In this document: piece by piece, positions 33,158 through 45,671 of the stretch | Layout: each line of letters opens with the position of its first letter | How positions within the stretch are numbered: the stretch's first letter is position 1 | Origin: Begonia masoniana | Taxonomy: Eukaryota > Streptophyta > Magnoliopsida > Cucurbitales > Begoniaceae | Reading direction: 5' to 3' | DNA length: 64,000 bases | Assembly: GCA_022432975.1 (NCBI GenBank) | Contig: CM039516.1 | Location: 35,960,599 to 36,024,598 of the forward strand | Made by a program: the position numbers and the translations under genes | Notes under the pieces: generated by a model | Databases searched by the model: none | Seen by the model: only the letters and a program-made list of their open reading frames with translations | What the model was told of the DNA's origin: nothing

Positions 33158-33892
33158 TCAAGGGCATAGGCCGAAGATCTTGAACAGAAACATGCCGAAT
33201 TTCGTTGGCAGAAGAGGTTTTGTTAAGACATCAGCTAGTTGGTCGTCAGATGGAGTAAATTTGACAGGTAATGACTTGTTAAGCACTTTTTCTCGAACAA
33301 CATGGAAGTCAATTTTAACGTGTATTGATTTCAAGTGAAGAACGGGATTAGAAGCTAAATATGTTGCACTAAAGTTGTCACAAAGAATTAGAGGTGTCGT
33401 TGGGGAGAACACACCTAATTCTGTTAGCAAATATCGTAACCATAGGACTTCTGCAGCACCATTTGTGACATTTCGATACTCTAATTCGGTGCTAAATCTG
33501 GAAACAACTTTTTGTTTTACCAAGGACCAAGGATTAAGTTGTTGCCTAGAAAGATACAATATTCACCTATACTTTTACGATCATCGGAGCAGGAGGCCCA
33601 ATCAGCATCTGTATAGCAGGTCAAATTGAAATTTGTAGATTACAAAAAAGAAATGCCAAAAGACGACGTGCGTTTTAGATAGCGTGGAATCTGTTTTACT
33701 GCCTGCCAATGGACATATGAGGGCGCATGCATAAACTGAGAGACTTTGTTAACGGCAAAGTCAATATCTGATTGTGTAATACAGTAGTACTGTAGACCAC
33801 TAACAATCCTACGATAGAGATAGCCGTCAGGGAATGGTGTTCTTGAATTTTGAGACAAAATCGGTCCAGCGACCATAGGAGTAGGAACTAAT
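33158..33892 (-). pseudogene. pol: Element E RT end and RNase H, broken
   Basis: 33924-33640 has copia RT-RH connector features (RIVSGLQYYCITQSDIDFAVNKVSQFMH and HWQAVKQIPRYLK); the codons beyond 33892 fall in the inserted D. 33559-33158 is RNase H (STELEYRNV, EVLWLRYLLTELGV, LILCDNFSATYLASNP, DQLADVLTKPL). A frameshift separates them. Confidence 0.85.
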
Positions 33893-33897
33893 TTGCA

Positions 33898-35619
33898 TGT
33901 AACACCCCAATTTAAAATCCCCAAATTTTCTTCTCCAAATTGAAACCCTAATTTGAAAACCCTAAATTTTTTCCCAAATTAATTTATAAAATTTGAGCGT
34001 TTAAAAATTAAATTTTAAAATATTAAAATAATAAAAATATCTTTAACATTAAATGTGCGAAAAATTAATTAAAATTTGAAAACATTAAATAACTTTGTCG
34101 AATAATCGAAATAAATACCATGTTAACACAATTCATAAGAACTTCGTTTAGAAATAGATTATCCAAAATAGGAAATATCTTTAACAATTAAAACATACTA
34201 ATTTAAACATATCTCTCAGACTCAAAAACATCTTTTTCTTCAGCATGCTCACTTGCCTCTGGAAGGTCTCTCGATTACAGCCAGTTCTTCCTCAGATAAA
34301 AACTCACCTACATCACAAAATTATACAAACTATGAGATTTAACTCAGCAAGCAAAAATAAGTGCAAGTGTCAAAATTAACATTTACTTTTACCGAATCCT
34401 GATTACAGACTGGTTGGTACTCATTTCTCAACCTTAGACTTAGTCATCTCATTTTCGATCAAGTTCACCATCTCATTGTCGTTCAGATTTTTGCTATCAT
34501 GTCAGTACCATATGTTCAAGTTCACCATCTCATTGTCGTTCAGGCTTTTGTTATTACATATTTTTCATCAATTCCATCGTATTCAAACACATACAAAATA
34601 TCCTACCAATTTTATCTTTATGCAATTATATATAGCAATGCCTAAACATGCGCGCTCAAGTATTAGTGCCTGTAAGAAAATCAGTTATAAGAAAATAATA
34701 AAACTTTTGTGATGTAAGGCCATAGCCAAAATATTTAAAAATGGTATTTTCACTTACTTGGATTCCGAGTGATTAAGGTTTCAGGATTTTTCCAAAAATT
34801 CTAGCATTTCAACAATATCGTGTGCTCGTCGGTTGAATCGGTTCGAGTTGGGTCGGTTTGTAGGAATTTCGGGATCTTTTTCTACCTAAATAAAACATTT
34901 GATTATTAATTCCTACTTCGATAAACCATTTCAAAATATTTATGCAGCAATTCCATACCGGTTTAATTTTCGATCGGGTCGGGTCGGGTGAACAGTACCG
35001 GGTCGAGTCGGGTGAACAGTACTGGATCGGTTCGGTTCGGGCTGAACCGGTTTGGATTGGTTTGGTTCGAGTGAACGGTTCAGATTTATTTTATAAACCT
35101 GAACTCTTTCTTTTCTTTCTTCCTTGCCTTCTTCTTCGCGAGCAGAGACCAGAGAGAGAGAGAGAGAGAGAGATTGATGGAGAGCGAGAGTGAGAAATCG
35201 AGAAGGGTGAGGGATCGGGAGAGAGCTTTTCACCAGAGAAATTCTTTGCCGAGGGAGAGAGTTTCATCGAACGGACATTTGACCGAGAGAGGAGTTTTGC
35301 CGTTGCGAAATGTAGCACGACCGAGAGGATTTTTGTTGGAGGACGTTCAGCCAAAGGTCGAACGGATGCTGCTCGCGACGGTCGGAGGTTGGGTTTTTTT
35401 TCCGATGAGGTATGCTCTCTGATTTTCAGAACAAGTGAGATGGTTGGGTGATTTCCTCATTCCCTGATCATCCAATTTATAGAAAAATTTTTGAACATCC
35501 TTCTTAACTTTTAGACGAATTCGTACGTGGATTAGGTAGATGATAAATTTTCTGTTGGTTTCCCTCCTACCCCAATTGAATTATGTCAAAATCGTCGGTG
35601 GGATATTTTGATTGTTACA
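33898..35619 (-). repeat. Element D 3' LTR
   Basis: 1722 bp, TGTAACACCCC...GATTGTTACA. It contains a tandem GTTCACCATCTCATTGTCG pair (34465, 34515), the predicted intron, GGGTCGGGTGAACAGTACCG words (34980-35040), and a GA microsatellite (35153-35172). Confidence 0.88.
34308..34757 (-). promoter_or_regulatory. Predicted LTR leader intron with closing stem (D)
   Basis: Donor ATCCAA|GTAAGTG at 34757, acceptor TTTTGTGATGTAG|GTGAG ending at 34308; 450 nt. TACATCACAAAA and TTTTGTGATGTA give 12 perfect pairs. Confidence 0.45.
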
Positions 35620-35838
35620 ATCTACTCACCATAAAAGAAATCTCATCCTCGAAATTTAAATACTTACCGGAAAAGTTCATGATAGATCCTTCTTATTTCT
35701 TCTTCTTTTTCCCAGGTTGCCTCCTTCAATGCTTTGATTCTTTCATAGAACCCTTACAAGTGAAATCTTCTTATTCCGTAGTTTCCTTTCTTTTGATTCC
35801 AGAATTTGAATTGGTCTCTCTTCATAATATATGTGGGA

Positions 35839-36384
35839 TTGAGAAAGGCGGAAGAAATTTCTACCAACCGGACTCGGAACCTGGGAAAGGGGAATGGCAA
35901 GAAATGGGAAGGGGGCAGAAGAAAATCGAACGTGAAAAGGGGCGTGTCGTGTGATTGAATTGAGGCTTTAGGCGCTTTCCTTGACGAGGTTAGCTATCCT
36001 GTTTTTGTTAACTCTACCGGTCAACTAAGCTTTCTCGTGTGCCCGTATTCGATTCACTGGATTGGTGGAGGACGATTAGCCGTTTAGTCGCTTGAACGTG
36101 TTCAGTCAACCTTTAGCTTTCTTGTGTAGTGGGCTTTTAAAAAGGAGTAGCTGTAGCGGCTTTGTCGTGTTAAGTATCCCTCACTTTCTTTAAGTTAGAC
36201 GTATAGCGCTACGTAGGCTGATTTAGTTGAGGCTTGGGCTTAAATAGCTGCTTTCGTGCATGCTTCCCTTGCCTTTGCGCCTTGTCTCTTTAGTGTTTTA
36301 TATCTGCTTGTTCGGCTTTCTCATATAGAGTTTCTGTCTTCGGAGTCGGGTGAAGCTTTATAGCTTTCCACGTGGTTCGATTCA
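35839..36384. other. Foreign 546-bp block in element D; possibly mitochondrial DNA
   Basis: Element D's chromodomain-side sequence is interrupted between TATATGTGGGA and CAGTGGGAGACC. The 6-bp GTGGGA occurs at both junctions (35833-35838, 36385-36390). The block is less AT-rich than its surroundings and resembles plant mitochondrial intergenic sequence in style (for example CTTTCTTTAAGTTAGACG). No mitochondrial gene is seen, so the origin is a guess. Confidence 0.4.
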
Positions 36385-36390
36385 GTGGGA

Positions 36391-37740
36391 GACCTTTTAT
36401 TGAGAAGTCTAGAAATCTCATAGGTAAGATATGTAAGGAATCAGGAACATACTTCTTTAACATCGATACATGAAATACGTTATGCACAAGCTTGAATGAA
36501 TCCGGCAATTTCAACTGATATGCGACTTCTCCTACTCTTCTAGAAATTTCAAATGGGTCTATAAATCTTGAGCTTAACTTTCCTTTCTTTCCAAAATGCA
36601 TCACGCCTCTCATTGGCAAGATTTTCAAGAAAACTTGATCCCCCACTACAAACTCCAACTTTCTTCTTCTCCGATCTTCATAGTTTTTCTATTTACTCTT
36701 GGCCGTAATAACTCTTTTCCTGATTAGTGCAACAATCTCCGTAGTCTGTCTCAAAATATCCAGCCCAACAAGTATTCCTTCACCCACTTCATCCCAATGC
36801 ACTGGAGATCTGCACTTTCTGCCATATAAAGCTTCATAAGGTGTCATCCTAATCGAAGCTTGATAACTGTTATTGTAGGCAAACTCCACCAATGGCAGAT
36901 TTTTATTGCAATTTCCATGGAAGTCAATAGCACAAGCCCGTAACATATCTTCTAGGGTCTGAATCGTCCTTTCTGATTGTCCATCCGTTTGAGGATGAAA
37001 AGCTGTACTGAAATTCAATTGAGTTCTCATAGCTTTCTGCATACTCTTCCAGAATTTGGAAGTAAAGCGTGTATCTCGATCAGACACGATAGAAATGGAC
37101 GTGCCATGAAGTCTGACAATCTCTTGAACATAGAGCCGAGCATACTAATCCATAGTATATGTGGTCCTTACAAGGAGAAGATGTGTTGATTTGGTTAGTC
37201 GATCAACTATAAACCAAATAGAGTCATGACCCTTAACTGTCTTAGGAAGTCCCACCACAAAATCCATAGTGATATGCTCCCACTTCCATTAAGGCACCAT
37301 GAGTGGTTGCCATGTACCAGCAGGTCGTTAATGCTCCGCTTTGACTTGCTGACAAGTGAGACATTTCTCGACAAATTTACCTACATCCACTTTCAATCCA
37401 CGCCACCAATAATATTGCTTCAAATCTCGATACATTTTGGTTGAACCTAGGGTGTACCGAGTAGGGGGTTGAGTGTGCCTCCTCCAATATAGCTCTCTTC
37501 AATCTAGCATCATCAGGTATACACCATCTCTTTTTGAACTTGATTATCCCGTTATTTGACATAGAGAATTCTGAATCTTTTCCAGTCTCTAGTTCACTTT
37601 TCACCTTGCAAATAAATGCATCGTCGTGTTGCTTATCTTTTATTTGCTCAAGCAAACTTGGCTGAAGCGTCATAGCAGACAATCTCTCTAATAACCGAAA
37701 CAGTACAACTTTGATGTTAGATTGTTGCATCTCCTTAGTT
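36391..37740 (-). pseudogene. pol: Element D integrase, broken
   Basis: 37730-37377: linker and zinc-binding start (DDARLKRAILEEAHSTPYSVHP). 37087-36689: catalytic core second half (SDRDTRFTSKFWKS, GQSERT, MTPYEALYGRKCRSP). 36658-36290: C-terminal region (VVGDQVFLKILPMRGV, FHVSMLKKYVPD). A TAG follows ITAKSK, one codon after the TGA of B and C. A short remnant of the chromodomain part continues at 35690-35838, beyond the foreign block. Confidence 0.82.
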
Positions 37741-39646
37741 AGCTGTCCTGGAATCAGTCACAACGAAGAAATTTGAGACGATGTTTTTCTATTCAACGCA
37801 TCAACTACAACATTAGCCTTACCAGGATGATAAATAATTTCGCAGTCATAGTCTTTTACCAGTTCCAACCATCCACGTTGCCTCATATTTAGATCTTTAT
37901 GAGTTAGGAAATATTTCAGACTTTTGTGATCTGTATAAATTTCGCACCTTTCTCTATAAAGATAATGCCTCGAAATCTTTAATGCGTGAATACCGCTGCA
38001 AGTTCCAAATCATGAATTGGGTAGTTCTTCTCGTGTTCCTTCAACTGTCTCGAGGCATAAGCTACCACTTTTCCTTCCTGCATGAGAACACATCCAGTCC
38101 ATACTTTGAAGCATCACTATACACCACAAATTTTTCGGATCCAAATGGTATAGTAGTATAGGTGCTGAAATCAATCTTTTCTTTAGCTCTTGAAATCTTT
38201 GTTCACACTCTTCAGTCCATAAATACTTGGCACATTTCTTGGTTATCTTCGTAAGCGGGTTGGCTGAAGATGAAAATCCTTCTACGAATCTCCGATAATA
38301 TTCCGCAAGACCAAGAAAACTTCTTATCTCAGCTGCGTTCTTTGGTTGAGGCCATTTACTAATAGCTTCAATCTTCGCTGGGTCCACTGCTACGCCCTCC
38401 TTTAAAATAATGTGGCCAAAAAAAATCACATTCTCTATCCAAAATTCACTCTTGGAGAACTTTGCATATAACTTTTCACATCTTAATGTTGATAGAATAA
38501 TCCTCAAGTGTTCTTCATACTCCTTGTTCTTTGAGTCGATAAGAATGTCTTCAATAAAGACTATCACAAAATCATCTAAAAAGGTCTTGAAAGTCTTATT
38601 CATCAAATCCATAAATGCGGCTGGTGCATTATTTAATCCGAATGACATAACTTGAAATTCAAAGTGGTCATATCTAGTACGAAACGCTGTCTTGAACACA
38701 TTGTCCTCCTTAATTCTTAGCTGATGATAGCCAGACCTTAGATCAACCTTCGAGAAAACTGCCGCTCTCTTCAACTGATCAAATAAGTCATCGATTCTTG
38801 GCAGTGGATACTTGTTCTTGATAGTAACTTTGTTGAGCTCTCGATAGTCAATACACATTCTCATCGATCCATTTTTTTCTTCACAAATAAAACCGAAGCT
38901 CCCCGGGGTGAGAAACTCAGTTGGATAAATTCTTTCTCCAGCAAATCGTCAAGTTGAGTCTTTAACTCATTTAATTCACTTGGCGTCATTCTATAAGGAA
39001 TTTTAGAGATCGGCGTTGTTCCAAGTAGCAACTCAATGCTGAATTCCACTTCTCTCGCAGGTGGTAACATTGTCAGGTCGTCGGGAAAGACATCCGAAAA
39101 TTCACTAACTATCAGTACTTTATCCAAAATCGTGGCTCGCTCAGGTTCAGAACATATAGCACTGGTCAGAAATTCAATGCAACCACAACTCAGTAGTCTT
39201 AGAGCTCGCATAGCTGATATCACAGGAACTCTTGGACTTTTAGAATCTCCATAGAAATTAAATGGCCCTGCTCCAGGCAATTAAAACCTTACCATTTTCT
39301 TGCAACAGTCAATAATTGCATAGTGCTTGGTAAGCCAATCCATCCCTAAGATGACGTCGTAATCATGCATTGTCAAAACAATTAAATCCGCCTCCAATTG
39401 ATTCTCCTCAATGCACACATTGCATCTTCAAATAATAGAATCGGCAATCATAACATTGCCCGAAGGAGTAGCTACTCCCATATTATACTCTAGAGACTCT
39501 ACTTTAATATCTAACTTCTTATCATGCTCAAGGGATATAAAAGAATGCGTAGCTCTAGAATCAATTAATATGTAAGAATATATGCCAGAAATAAAAAATA
39601 AACCTGTCACAAAAGAAGCATTTCCTTCAGCTTCAGTTTTGGTCAT
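37741..39646 (-). pseudogene. pol: Element D protease, RT and RNase H, broken
   Basis: Protease 39646-39428 reads LIDSRATHSF, with the catalytic-loop glycine changed to arginine. RT begins 39280-38861 and continues 38864-38010 ([33 protein letters not shown]) with FIED in place of FIDD. RNase H remnants follow in broken frames to about 37800. Confidence 0.85.
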
Positions 39647-40690
39647 GGCAAAAACTCTAGCAGTCGTCTTAGAATTCTCCTTGCCATTTCATGGACAGTC
39701 GCTAATAAAATGTCTCTGCTGACCGTACTTAAAACAGAAATTGGTCTGAACGCGGCATTCACCAAAATGTGGCTTCTTGCATGTTGGACATATAGACGTA
39801 TTAGACATAGTGTTTGGCTCCCTTTTAACGTACTTAGAAGGTCCTTCAAGAAGTCCACTGATCATGGGTCTCTTAGATCCAGGCCATTGATGTTGCAGAA
39901 TTTTGCTCCTAGCAGCCTGAGTTGCATGACTGTACATCCTTCTGAATTCTTGAGCTTTGAGGATTTCTTTTTTCACCTTTCTCTGCACGCAATGTTTTTC
40001 TCCACTACAAATGCAAACGAAGAGTCCTTGGAAGTAATAAGATGGATGTCCTTGAATATCTCTACTCTCAATCCTTAGACGAATCGTTTCACCTTCATGA
40101 CTTTATTACCAGCTACATGAGGAGCAGAGTAGGAAAGTTGCTCAAACTTGTGCAAATAATCAATTACGCTCCCGGTCTGCTTTAAGGCCATAAATTCTTC
40201 TACCTTTGCATCCATCATAGAGTCTGTAAAATATTTCTCATAGAAAAGTTCTTGAAACTTCTCTCAGGTCATAGTGGTGATTGGATGCAGCACCTTCATA
40301 GCATCCCACCAATAACGTGCATCCATCCGAAACATCGAAGACGCGCAATCAACATTTTCTTATTCTAAAATCTTAGCATGCTCAAAGATTTTACCGATGG
40401 TCTTGATCCAATTGTCTGCGGCTGCCATATCCGCCAAATTGCCATTAAAAACTGGAGGGTCCAAACGTCAAAATCTGTCAAAGTCCATATCTGCATGTCG
40501 GGGCCTATTAGGAACTTTGGCCTGCATATTCACTGCTTGAGCCGCAGCAGTGGCTGCCTGAGCTGCCGCATTAGCTACTTGTGACAGTTGTTCATTCTGC
40601 CTAGCCTGCATCTCGATCATGTCCATCATCCGATCGAGTATAACATCCCTATTATTTTCAATTCCTCTACGATTGGCTATAATTCTACAT
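39643..40690 (-). pseudogene. gag: Element D Gag, broken
   Basis: Near 40690-40420 the N-terminal alanine/glutamine-rich region and FNGNLADMAAADNWIK are readable in pieces. 39988-39689 holds the zinc-binding CPTCKKPHFGEC and a decayed knuckle CFKYGQQRHFISDC, in which the second cysteine is tyrosine. Numerous stops. Confidence 0.75.
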
Positions 40691-40796
40691 CACAAAGACT
40701 TAATTTAGGGAAAATTATCTTTATATATACCACTTTGACATGTACTACAATATTACCTAACATATTTTTAACAAAATATAAATTTTAATACAGGGT

Positions 40797-41565
40797 CGGT
40801 TTGTAGGAATTTCGGGACCTTTTTCTGCCTAAATAAAACATTTGATATTAATCCCTACTTTGATAAACCATTTGAAAAGATTTAGGTAGAAATTCCATAT
40901 CGGTTCAATTTTTGATCGGGTCAGGTTGGGTGAACAGTACCGAGTCGAGTCGAGTGAACAGTACCGAGTCGGTTTGGTTCGGTTCGAGCTGAACCAGTTT
41001 GGGTTGGTTTGGTTCTAGTGAACCAGTTCAGGTTTATTTTATAAACCTGAACCCTTTCTTTTCTTTCTTCCTTGCCTTCTTCTTCGCGAGCAGAGACTAG
41101 AGAGGGGAGAGAGAGAGAGATCGATGGAGAGCGAGAGTGAAAAACCGAGAGGGTGAGGGATCGGGAGAGTGCTTTTCACCGGAGAAACGCTCGACTGAGG
41201 GAGAGAGTTTCGTCGAAGGGACGTTCGGCCAAGAGAAGAGTTTTGCTGTTGCGAAATGGAGCTTAGCCGAGAGGATTTTTGCAGGGGGACGTTTGACCGA
41301 AGGTCGAATGGATGTTGCTCGCAACGGTCAGAGGTCGGGTTTGTTTGCTGAAGAGGTATGCTCTCTGATTTTCAGAACAAGTGAGATGGTTGGATGATTT
41401 CCTCCTTCCCCGATCATCCAATTTATAGAAAAATTTCTGAACATCTTCTTAACTTTTAGACAAATTTGTAGGTGGATTAGGTAGATGATAAATTTTCTGT
41501 TGGTTTCCTTTCTACCCCAATTAAATTCTGTCAAAATTGTCGTTGGGATAGTTTTTATTATTACA
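40797..41565 (-). repeat. Element D 5' LTR, truncated
   Basis: Matches 34850-35619 from GGGTCGGTTTGTAGGAATTT to ATTATTACA. The remainder, including the predicted intron, is deleted; 40691-40796 is AT-rich leader joined directly to it. Confidence 0.85.
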
Positions 41566-41570
41566 TTGCA

Positions 41571-42422
41571 TGTTTCCATATTTGCTCTGTGAAGTAATTC
41601 ATTAATATATTGTGATTGTGAGAAGCTCATACCTGTCGAGTTACAAGTGACTGCAATCTCAAGGAAGAATGATAGTGGTCCAAGATCACAAACTTTGAAT
41701 TGGGAATGCAGATAAGCTAATAGCCGATCCATGTGACTATCAGAGGTGCCTGATAATATAATGTAATCCACATACATGAGCATAATCAGTAAATAGGTGC
41801 TTGTACGGCAGACAAACAATGATGAATCTGATTTGGTGGCTGAAAACCCCCATTGTTGGAGAGCATTATAGAGCTTAGTGTACTAGGCACGAGAAAACTG
41901 CTTAAGGCCGTACAAGGCCTTATGGAGCAAGCAGACAGCAGATGGATAAGATGAACTAGTAAAGCTAGGAAGTTGCTGCATAAAAATCTTCTCTATTAGA
42001 TCACCATGTACGAAGGCATTTGAAATATCGAGCTGTCTAATACTCCACTCAAGAGAGATTGCTAGGGAAATAGTCATACGTATTGACGCTGGTTTTACAA
42101 CTAGATTGAAAGTCTCATCATAATCTATGCCTTCAGTTTGGTCATACCCTTTAGCAACAAGGCGAGTCTTATATCGACTAACAGTGCCATCTGAATTATG
42201 TTTGGTTTTGAAAACCCATTTGCACCCAATAAGCTTGGCTCCTAGAGGAAGAGAGACCAAAGTCCAGATGTTTGTTTCATTGAGGGCTGTTATTTCCTCG
42301 TGCATAGCAGCTGTTAACCAATGAGGATTTTTTGAAGCTTGGAGAAATGTTCTTGGTTCAAGAAGGGTGTCAACGGAAAGGGCTTTGGATTTAAAAATTC
42401 CATCTTTGGCTCGTGTTCTCAT
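41571..42422 (-). pseudogene. pol: Element E reverse transcriptase, broken
   Basis: 42422-41883 has the copia RT start (LLEPRTFLQASKNPHW, WTLVSLPLGAKLIGCKWVFK, KTRLVAKGYDQTEGIDYDET, QLDISNAFVHGDL, ALYGLKQ). 41819-41571 has MLMYVDYIILSG, where the catalytic YVDD is YVDY, and LGPLSFFLEI. One frameshift separates the two parts. Confidence 0.87.
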
Positions 42423-43623
42423 AGGGTGGGCATTTTGTGGAGTTGGAAAAGGAGGGTTGGTAATTTGATTTGTTGAGTTAACTTTGGCAGTAGGGTGAGG
42501 GTGTAATAGGAGGGGGAGAAGAGAGAGGGGACGACTGGGTAAGTTCGGTGTTTATGTGAGAGGGTGAGGGATAGCACGAAGCAGATTGATTTTTCCAGAG
42601 CGGGTGTAGGGAAGTGGCAAGAAATAGGTTCGGTGAAGGAAGGAGGTCGAGATGAGGGTTGTTTTAGTGAGGCAAAAGGAAAGCTAGACTCCATAAAGGT
42701 AACGTGACGGGAAATGTAGATTTTGTTAGATGTAAGATCTAAGCATAAGAAGCCTTTGTGGTGAGTGCTGGGACCTAGAAACATGAACGAAAGTGATCGA
42801 GGTTGTAATTTGTGCGTGTTGAAAGGTCAGAGAAGAGGATAACACAGACATCCAAACACACGTAATGAGGAATAATCTAGGATAGAATGTAACAGACATT
42901 CAGATGGGGATTTGTTTTGGAGTACAAGAGTAGGTAATAAGTTTATCAAGAAAGTAGCCGTCGCAAAAGCATATGGCCAGAAACGTGGGGGAACTGATGA
43001 ATGGTAGAGAAGAGCAAGTCCAGTTTCAACGATGTGTCTATTTTTCCATTCAACATGACCATTTTGTTTTGGAATATATGGACATGAAATACGTTGATGT
43101 AAGCAAGTGATTTAAACATTGGAGTTAGGGCTTGAAACTCTCTATCTCAGTCTGATTGCACAGTTTTGATAGAAAGTCCAAATTGAGTGTGAACGAATTT
43201 TTGAAAATGGACAAAAGTAACATATACTTCACTTTTTAATTTTAAAGGGAATAAAAAAGTGAAACAAGTGCATTCGTCCACAAATAACAAGAAATAATGT
43301 GCATCAGTAACAGAGTTCACAGGTGACGAACCCCAAACGTCGGTATGTATTAAATCAAAAGGACATTTAGCCTGTGCATTAGAGTTTACAAAAGGAAGAC
43401 GATGAGTTTTACTCATTGCACAAGATACACATGATTGAGAGGAGTCTAACTTTGAAAAAGGAAAATTATATAATTGTAACACTTTCTGCAAAGCGGACCA
43501 AGATGGATGTCCGAGTCGGTTATGCCAAAAAAACAGAGGGTTCAGAGGTGGAAATCCGTAGCCGAGCAGTAAGTGCTCTAACCAGAAGAACTGCCGGAAC
43601 TCGGTAAAGGCATCAGTGACCAA
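42423..43623 (-). pseudogene. pol: Element E integrase, broken
   Basis: 43623-43147 has the copia zinc region (WHNRLGHPSWSALQKVL...CVSCAMSKTHRLPF) and core start (FDLIHTDVWGSSP, YFLLFVDECTCFTF). 42784-42419 is the late integrase (FLGPSTHHKGFLCLDLTSN). The middle part, about 42785-43146, is in shifted frames. Confidence 0.85.
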
Positions 43624-43723
43624 TCCTTGAAGGAGGAGCCGGTGAGAATTCTAATCCTTGACACAGAAAATTTTTTCATAAAATTCGACATAAACACAAT
43701 TATCCCGACACATATTCTAAACA

Positions 43724-44940
43724 CTAATGAGATTCGGTGACATTTGAGGAGTATGGAAAACAATATGTAATTGTAAAGAACGGGTTGTAGCAGGAAGGGA
43801 AACATAAGTTAAGAATAGGGAGAAGAGTACCGTCGGCAGTGGCCACAGAGGAAGGACAGAGATAGGGTTGCGGCTGGTGAAGACTAGAAGCATGCAGGGT
43901 GAAGTGGTTTGTCGCTCTGGAGTCTAGGAGCCACAGCTCGGCAGCAAAGGGAGAGGTTGGTGTAAGTAGGATACCCATGGTGAAGAACTGAGAGGGGTTC
44001 GGGTCACAGAGAGAAGTCGGGGGAGCGTAAAGGCGTTGAGGGAAACTGGCAAGGTGAACAGACGAGTTAAATGGAGGTTGGGTCGGGTTACGGTTAAATG
44101 GATGCTGGGCCGGATTATGGGTGTATTAGGCCGGGGTGGTGGCCTGTAGGCACGGTTCAACCGATGGTAGCAAACCGAGGTGGAGTGACCCGGTTTGCTA
44201 CAAATCTGGCATCGGGCCTTAAAGCAGCTATTGGGCCGGGGCAAGTTCCTGTTTGAAGAACCCGGTCTGTGCTGTGGAGGTCTAACTGGATTTTGTGGTC
44301 TGAACGAAAAGAAGGTAGGTGGACGAGGATGCCAAAAATTTGCAGCGTTCGCCTGAAGAAAACTGGGTGCCGGAAGAGAGATTGCTGCGTTTTGTTTTTT
44401 CAGCCGAAAGTCGAAGCTCTGGAGAAGGCTCTGAACCTCTTCCAGAGGCACTTCCAAGTCCGGCAAGGAAGTAGATCATGTGATTCTTGTAAGAGACTGA
44501 TTCTCCGATTTCTGCAAGTGTGTTACACAAGGTTGTAATTTTTTGAATGTATTATACTCTTTGGATATGGAATGGAGCTGGCTTCGAAGATCGGTGATCC
44601 TGGCCAGCGACAATGAGGCAAAAATACAGGCCAGGGCATCCCATATTTCGCTAGCAGTTTTGAAGAACACTATTGAGGCAGCAGATCTTCCGACAGGGAG
44701 GAGATCATCTAGGACATGACGAGGCGATTGTATCATATCCAGAGAGTGAAGTCTGGATTTAGCTGTGAGGAGAGCGAATCCAGAAAATTCGGTGGAGTGG
44801 GAAGAGAGTTGTCCAGAAGATGATCAATGTCATTTGCAATAAGCAGTTGCGCTTTCCAAATAAGGTAGTTGTTACTGTTTAGTTTGATTGTCAAGGTTTG
44901 GTTTATAAAGGAGAGGGGAGGGAGGGGCAAAGGAGAGACT
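43724..44940 (-). pseudogene. gag: Element E Gag and protease, broken
   Basis: 44930-44476 is Gag (LTIKLNSNNYLIWKAQLLIAN; AASIVFFKTASEIWDALACIFASLS). 44466-43924 carries the knuckle CQICSKPGHSTSVCYH. 43978-43724 carries protease LLDSRATNHFT, in which the essential DSG is DSR. The Gag style is closest to Ale/Retrofit. Confidence 0.85.
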
Positions 44941-44990
44941 ATTGTTTGGGTGGAGGGAACTATAGAGTTAGAAGAAGCTTTCTTTTGTTG

Positions 44991-45002
44991 GCTCTGATAC
45001 CA
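44991..45002 (-). other. Element E primer-binding site
   Basis: Sense TGGTATCAGAGC directly at the LTR edge. Confidence 0.85.
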
Positions 45003-45240
45003 TGAAACGATTTATGCAGTTCTGGTGGGAACAGAGCCGGAACTGGGTGATCAGAAGAGAGAATGAAGGAAATGAGTAAGATGGCGGCAGGAGAGATAGA
45101 AAATGATTTCTGTGTATTGTCATTGAACAGTTGCTTTACATGTATATGTCGATTAACTAGTGATGGAGAATAGAAACTAGAAGTGATAACTAACAATACA
45201 AACCGATTTGTAACGGAACCATATCAGTGGATACGAAACA
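45003..45240 (-). repeat. Element E 5' LTR
   Basis: 238 bp, TGAAACGA...TACGAAACA. Confidence 0.85.
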
Positions 45241-45671
45241 CTCCTTCTGCTACAACTATTTATGAAACAAGGGAATGATTTATCTACTTTCTTTGTGAAA
45301 CTCTGGTTGGATTTCGTTTAGATTACTGTAAGAATTTTCCACTTTTCAAAGTTATTGTATGTCGTGTAACAAGCAAGCTTAAACGAATCAATGTTCATCC
45401 ATTTAGGCAAGTTCCAAGCATAAGATGACACATCCAGTATCAATGTTTAAATATTTAGGTAATATTAAATGTACACAACACATCACTTCTTGATCTTTTT
45501 TAAACACTCTATAATCATTATCAATCACGTCCTTTAAAAATCCTTCCAATCTTAATAACCTTCTTACTTTCTCATATTCCAATATCCCAGTCTAAACCAC
45601 CATTTAAGAACGAACTAAACTTTCGCCCATCTTCCCTTCCATTCTGCAAAAACAACTCCATTGAATACTTT
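45241..45671 (-). other. 3' flank of the NAC gene, including its out-of-frame former C-terminus
   Basis: 45572-45683 encodes, in the frame one base off from the NAC exon, about 36 residues ending FLNGGLDWDIGI before a TGA (45572-45574). This fits the C-terminal end of VND-type proteins. The rest is AT-rich with no other gene. Confidence 0.55.

Larger units (their letters stand above)
33898..41565 (-). mobile_element. Element D: Ty3/gypsy (Tekay/Del-like) LTR retrotransposon inserted in E, heavily decayed
   Basis: 3' LTR 33898-35619 and truncated 5' LTR about 40797-41565, perfect target duplication TTGCA (33893-33897, 41566-41570). The 5' LTR has lost about 950 bp of its PBS-proximal part together with the PBS. 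Protease DSG is DSR and RT FIDD is FIED. A 546-bp non-homologous block lies in the chromodomain part. Many stops and frameshifts. It is the oldest-looking gypsy copy here. Confidence 0.9.
32905..45240 (-). mobile_element. Element E: Ty1/copia (Ale/Retrofit-like) LTR retrotransposon, defective, split by D
   Basis: LTRs TGAAACGATTTATGCAG... lie at 32905-33141 and 45003-45240. PBS TGGTATCAGAGCC is at 44991-45002; polypurine GAGGGGGGAGG adjoins the left LTR. On the minus strand the order is Gag, PR, INT, RT, RH, the copia order. The protease DSG is DSR and the RT YVDD is YVDY, and there are many frameshifts. No matching target duplication was found (AAAAC versus CTCCT). D interrupts between RT and RNase H. 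The element ends about 330 bp past the inferred ancestral NAC stop. Confidence 0.85.
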
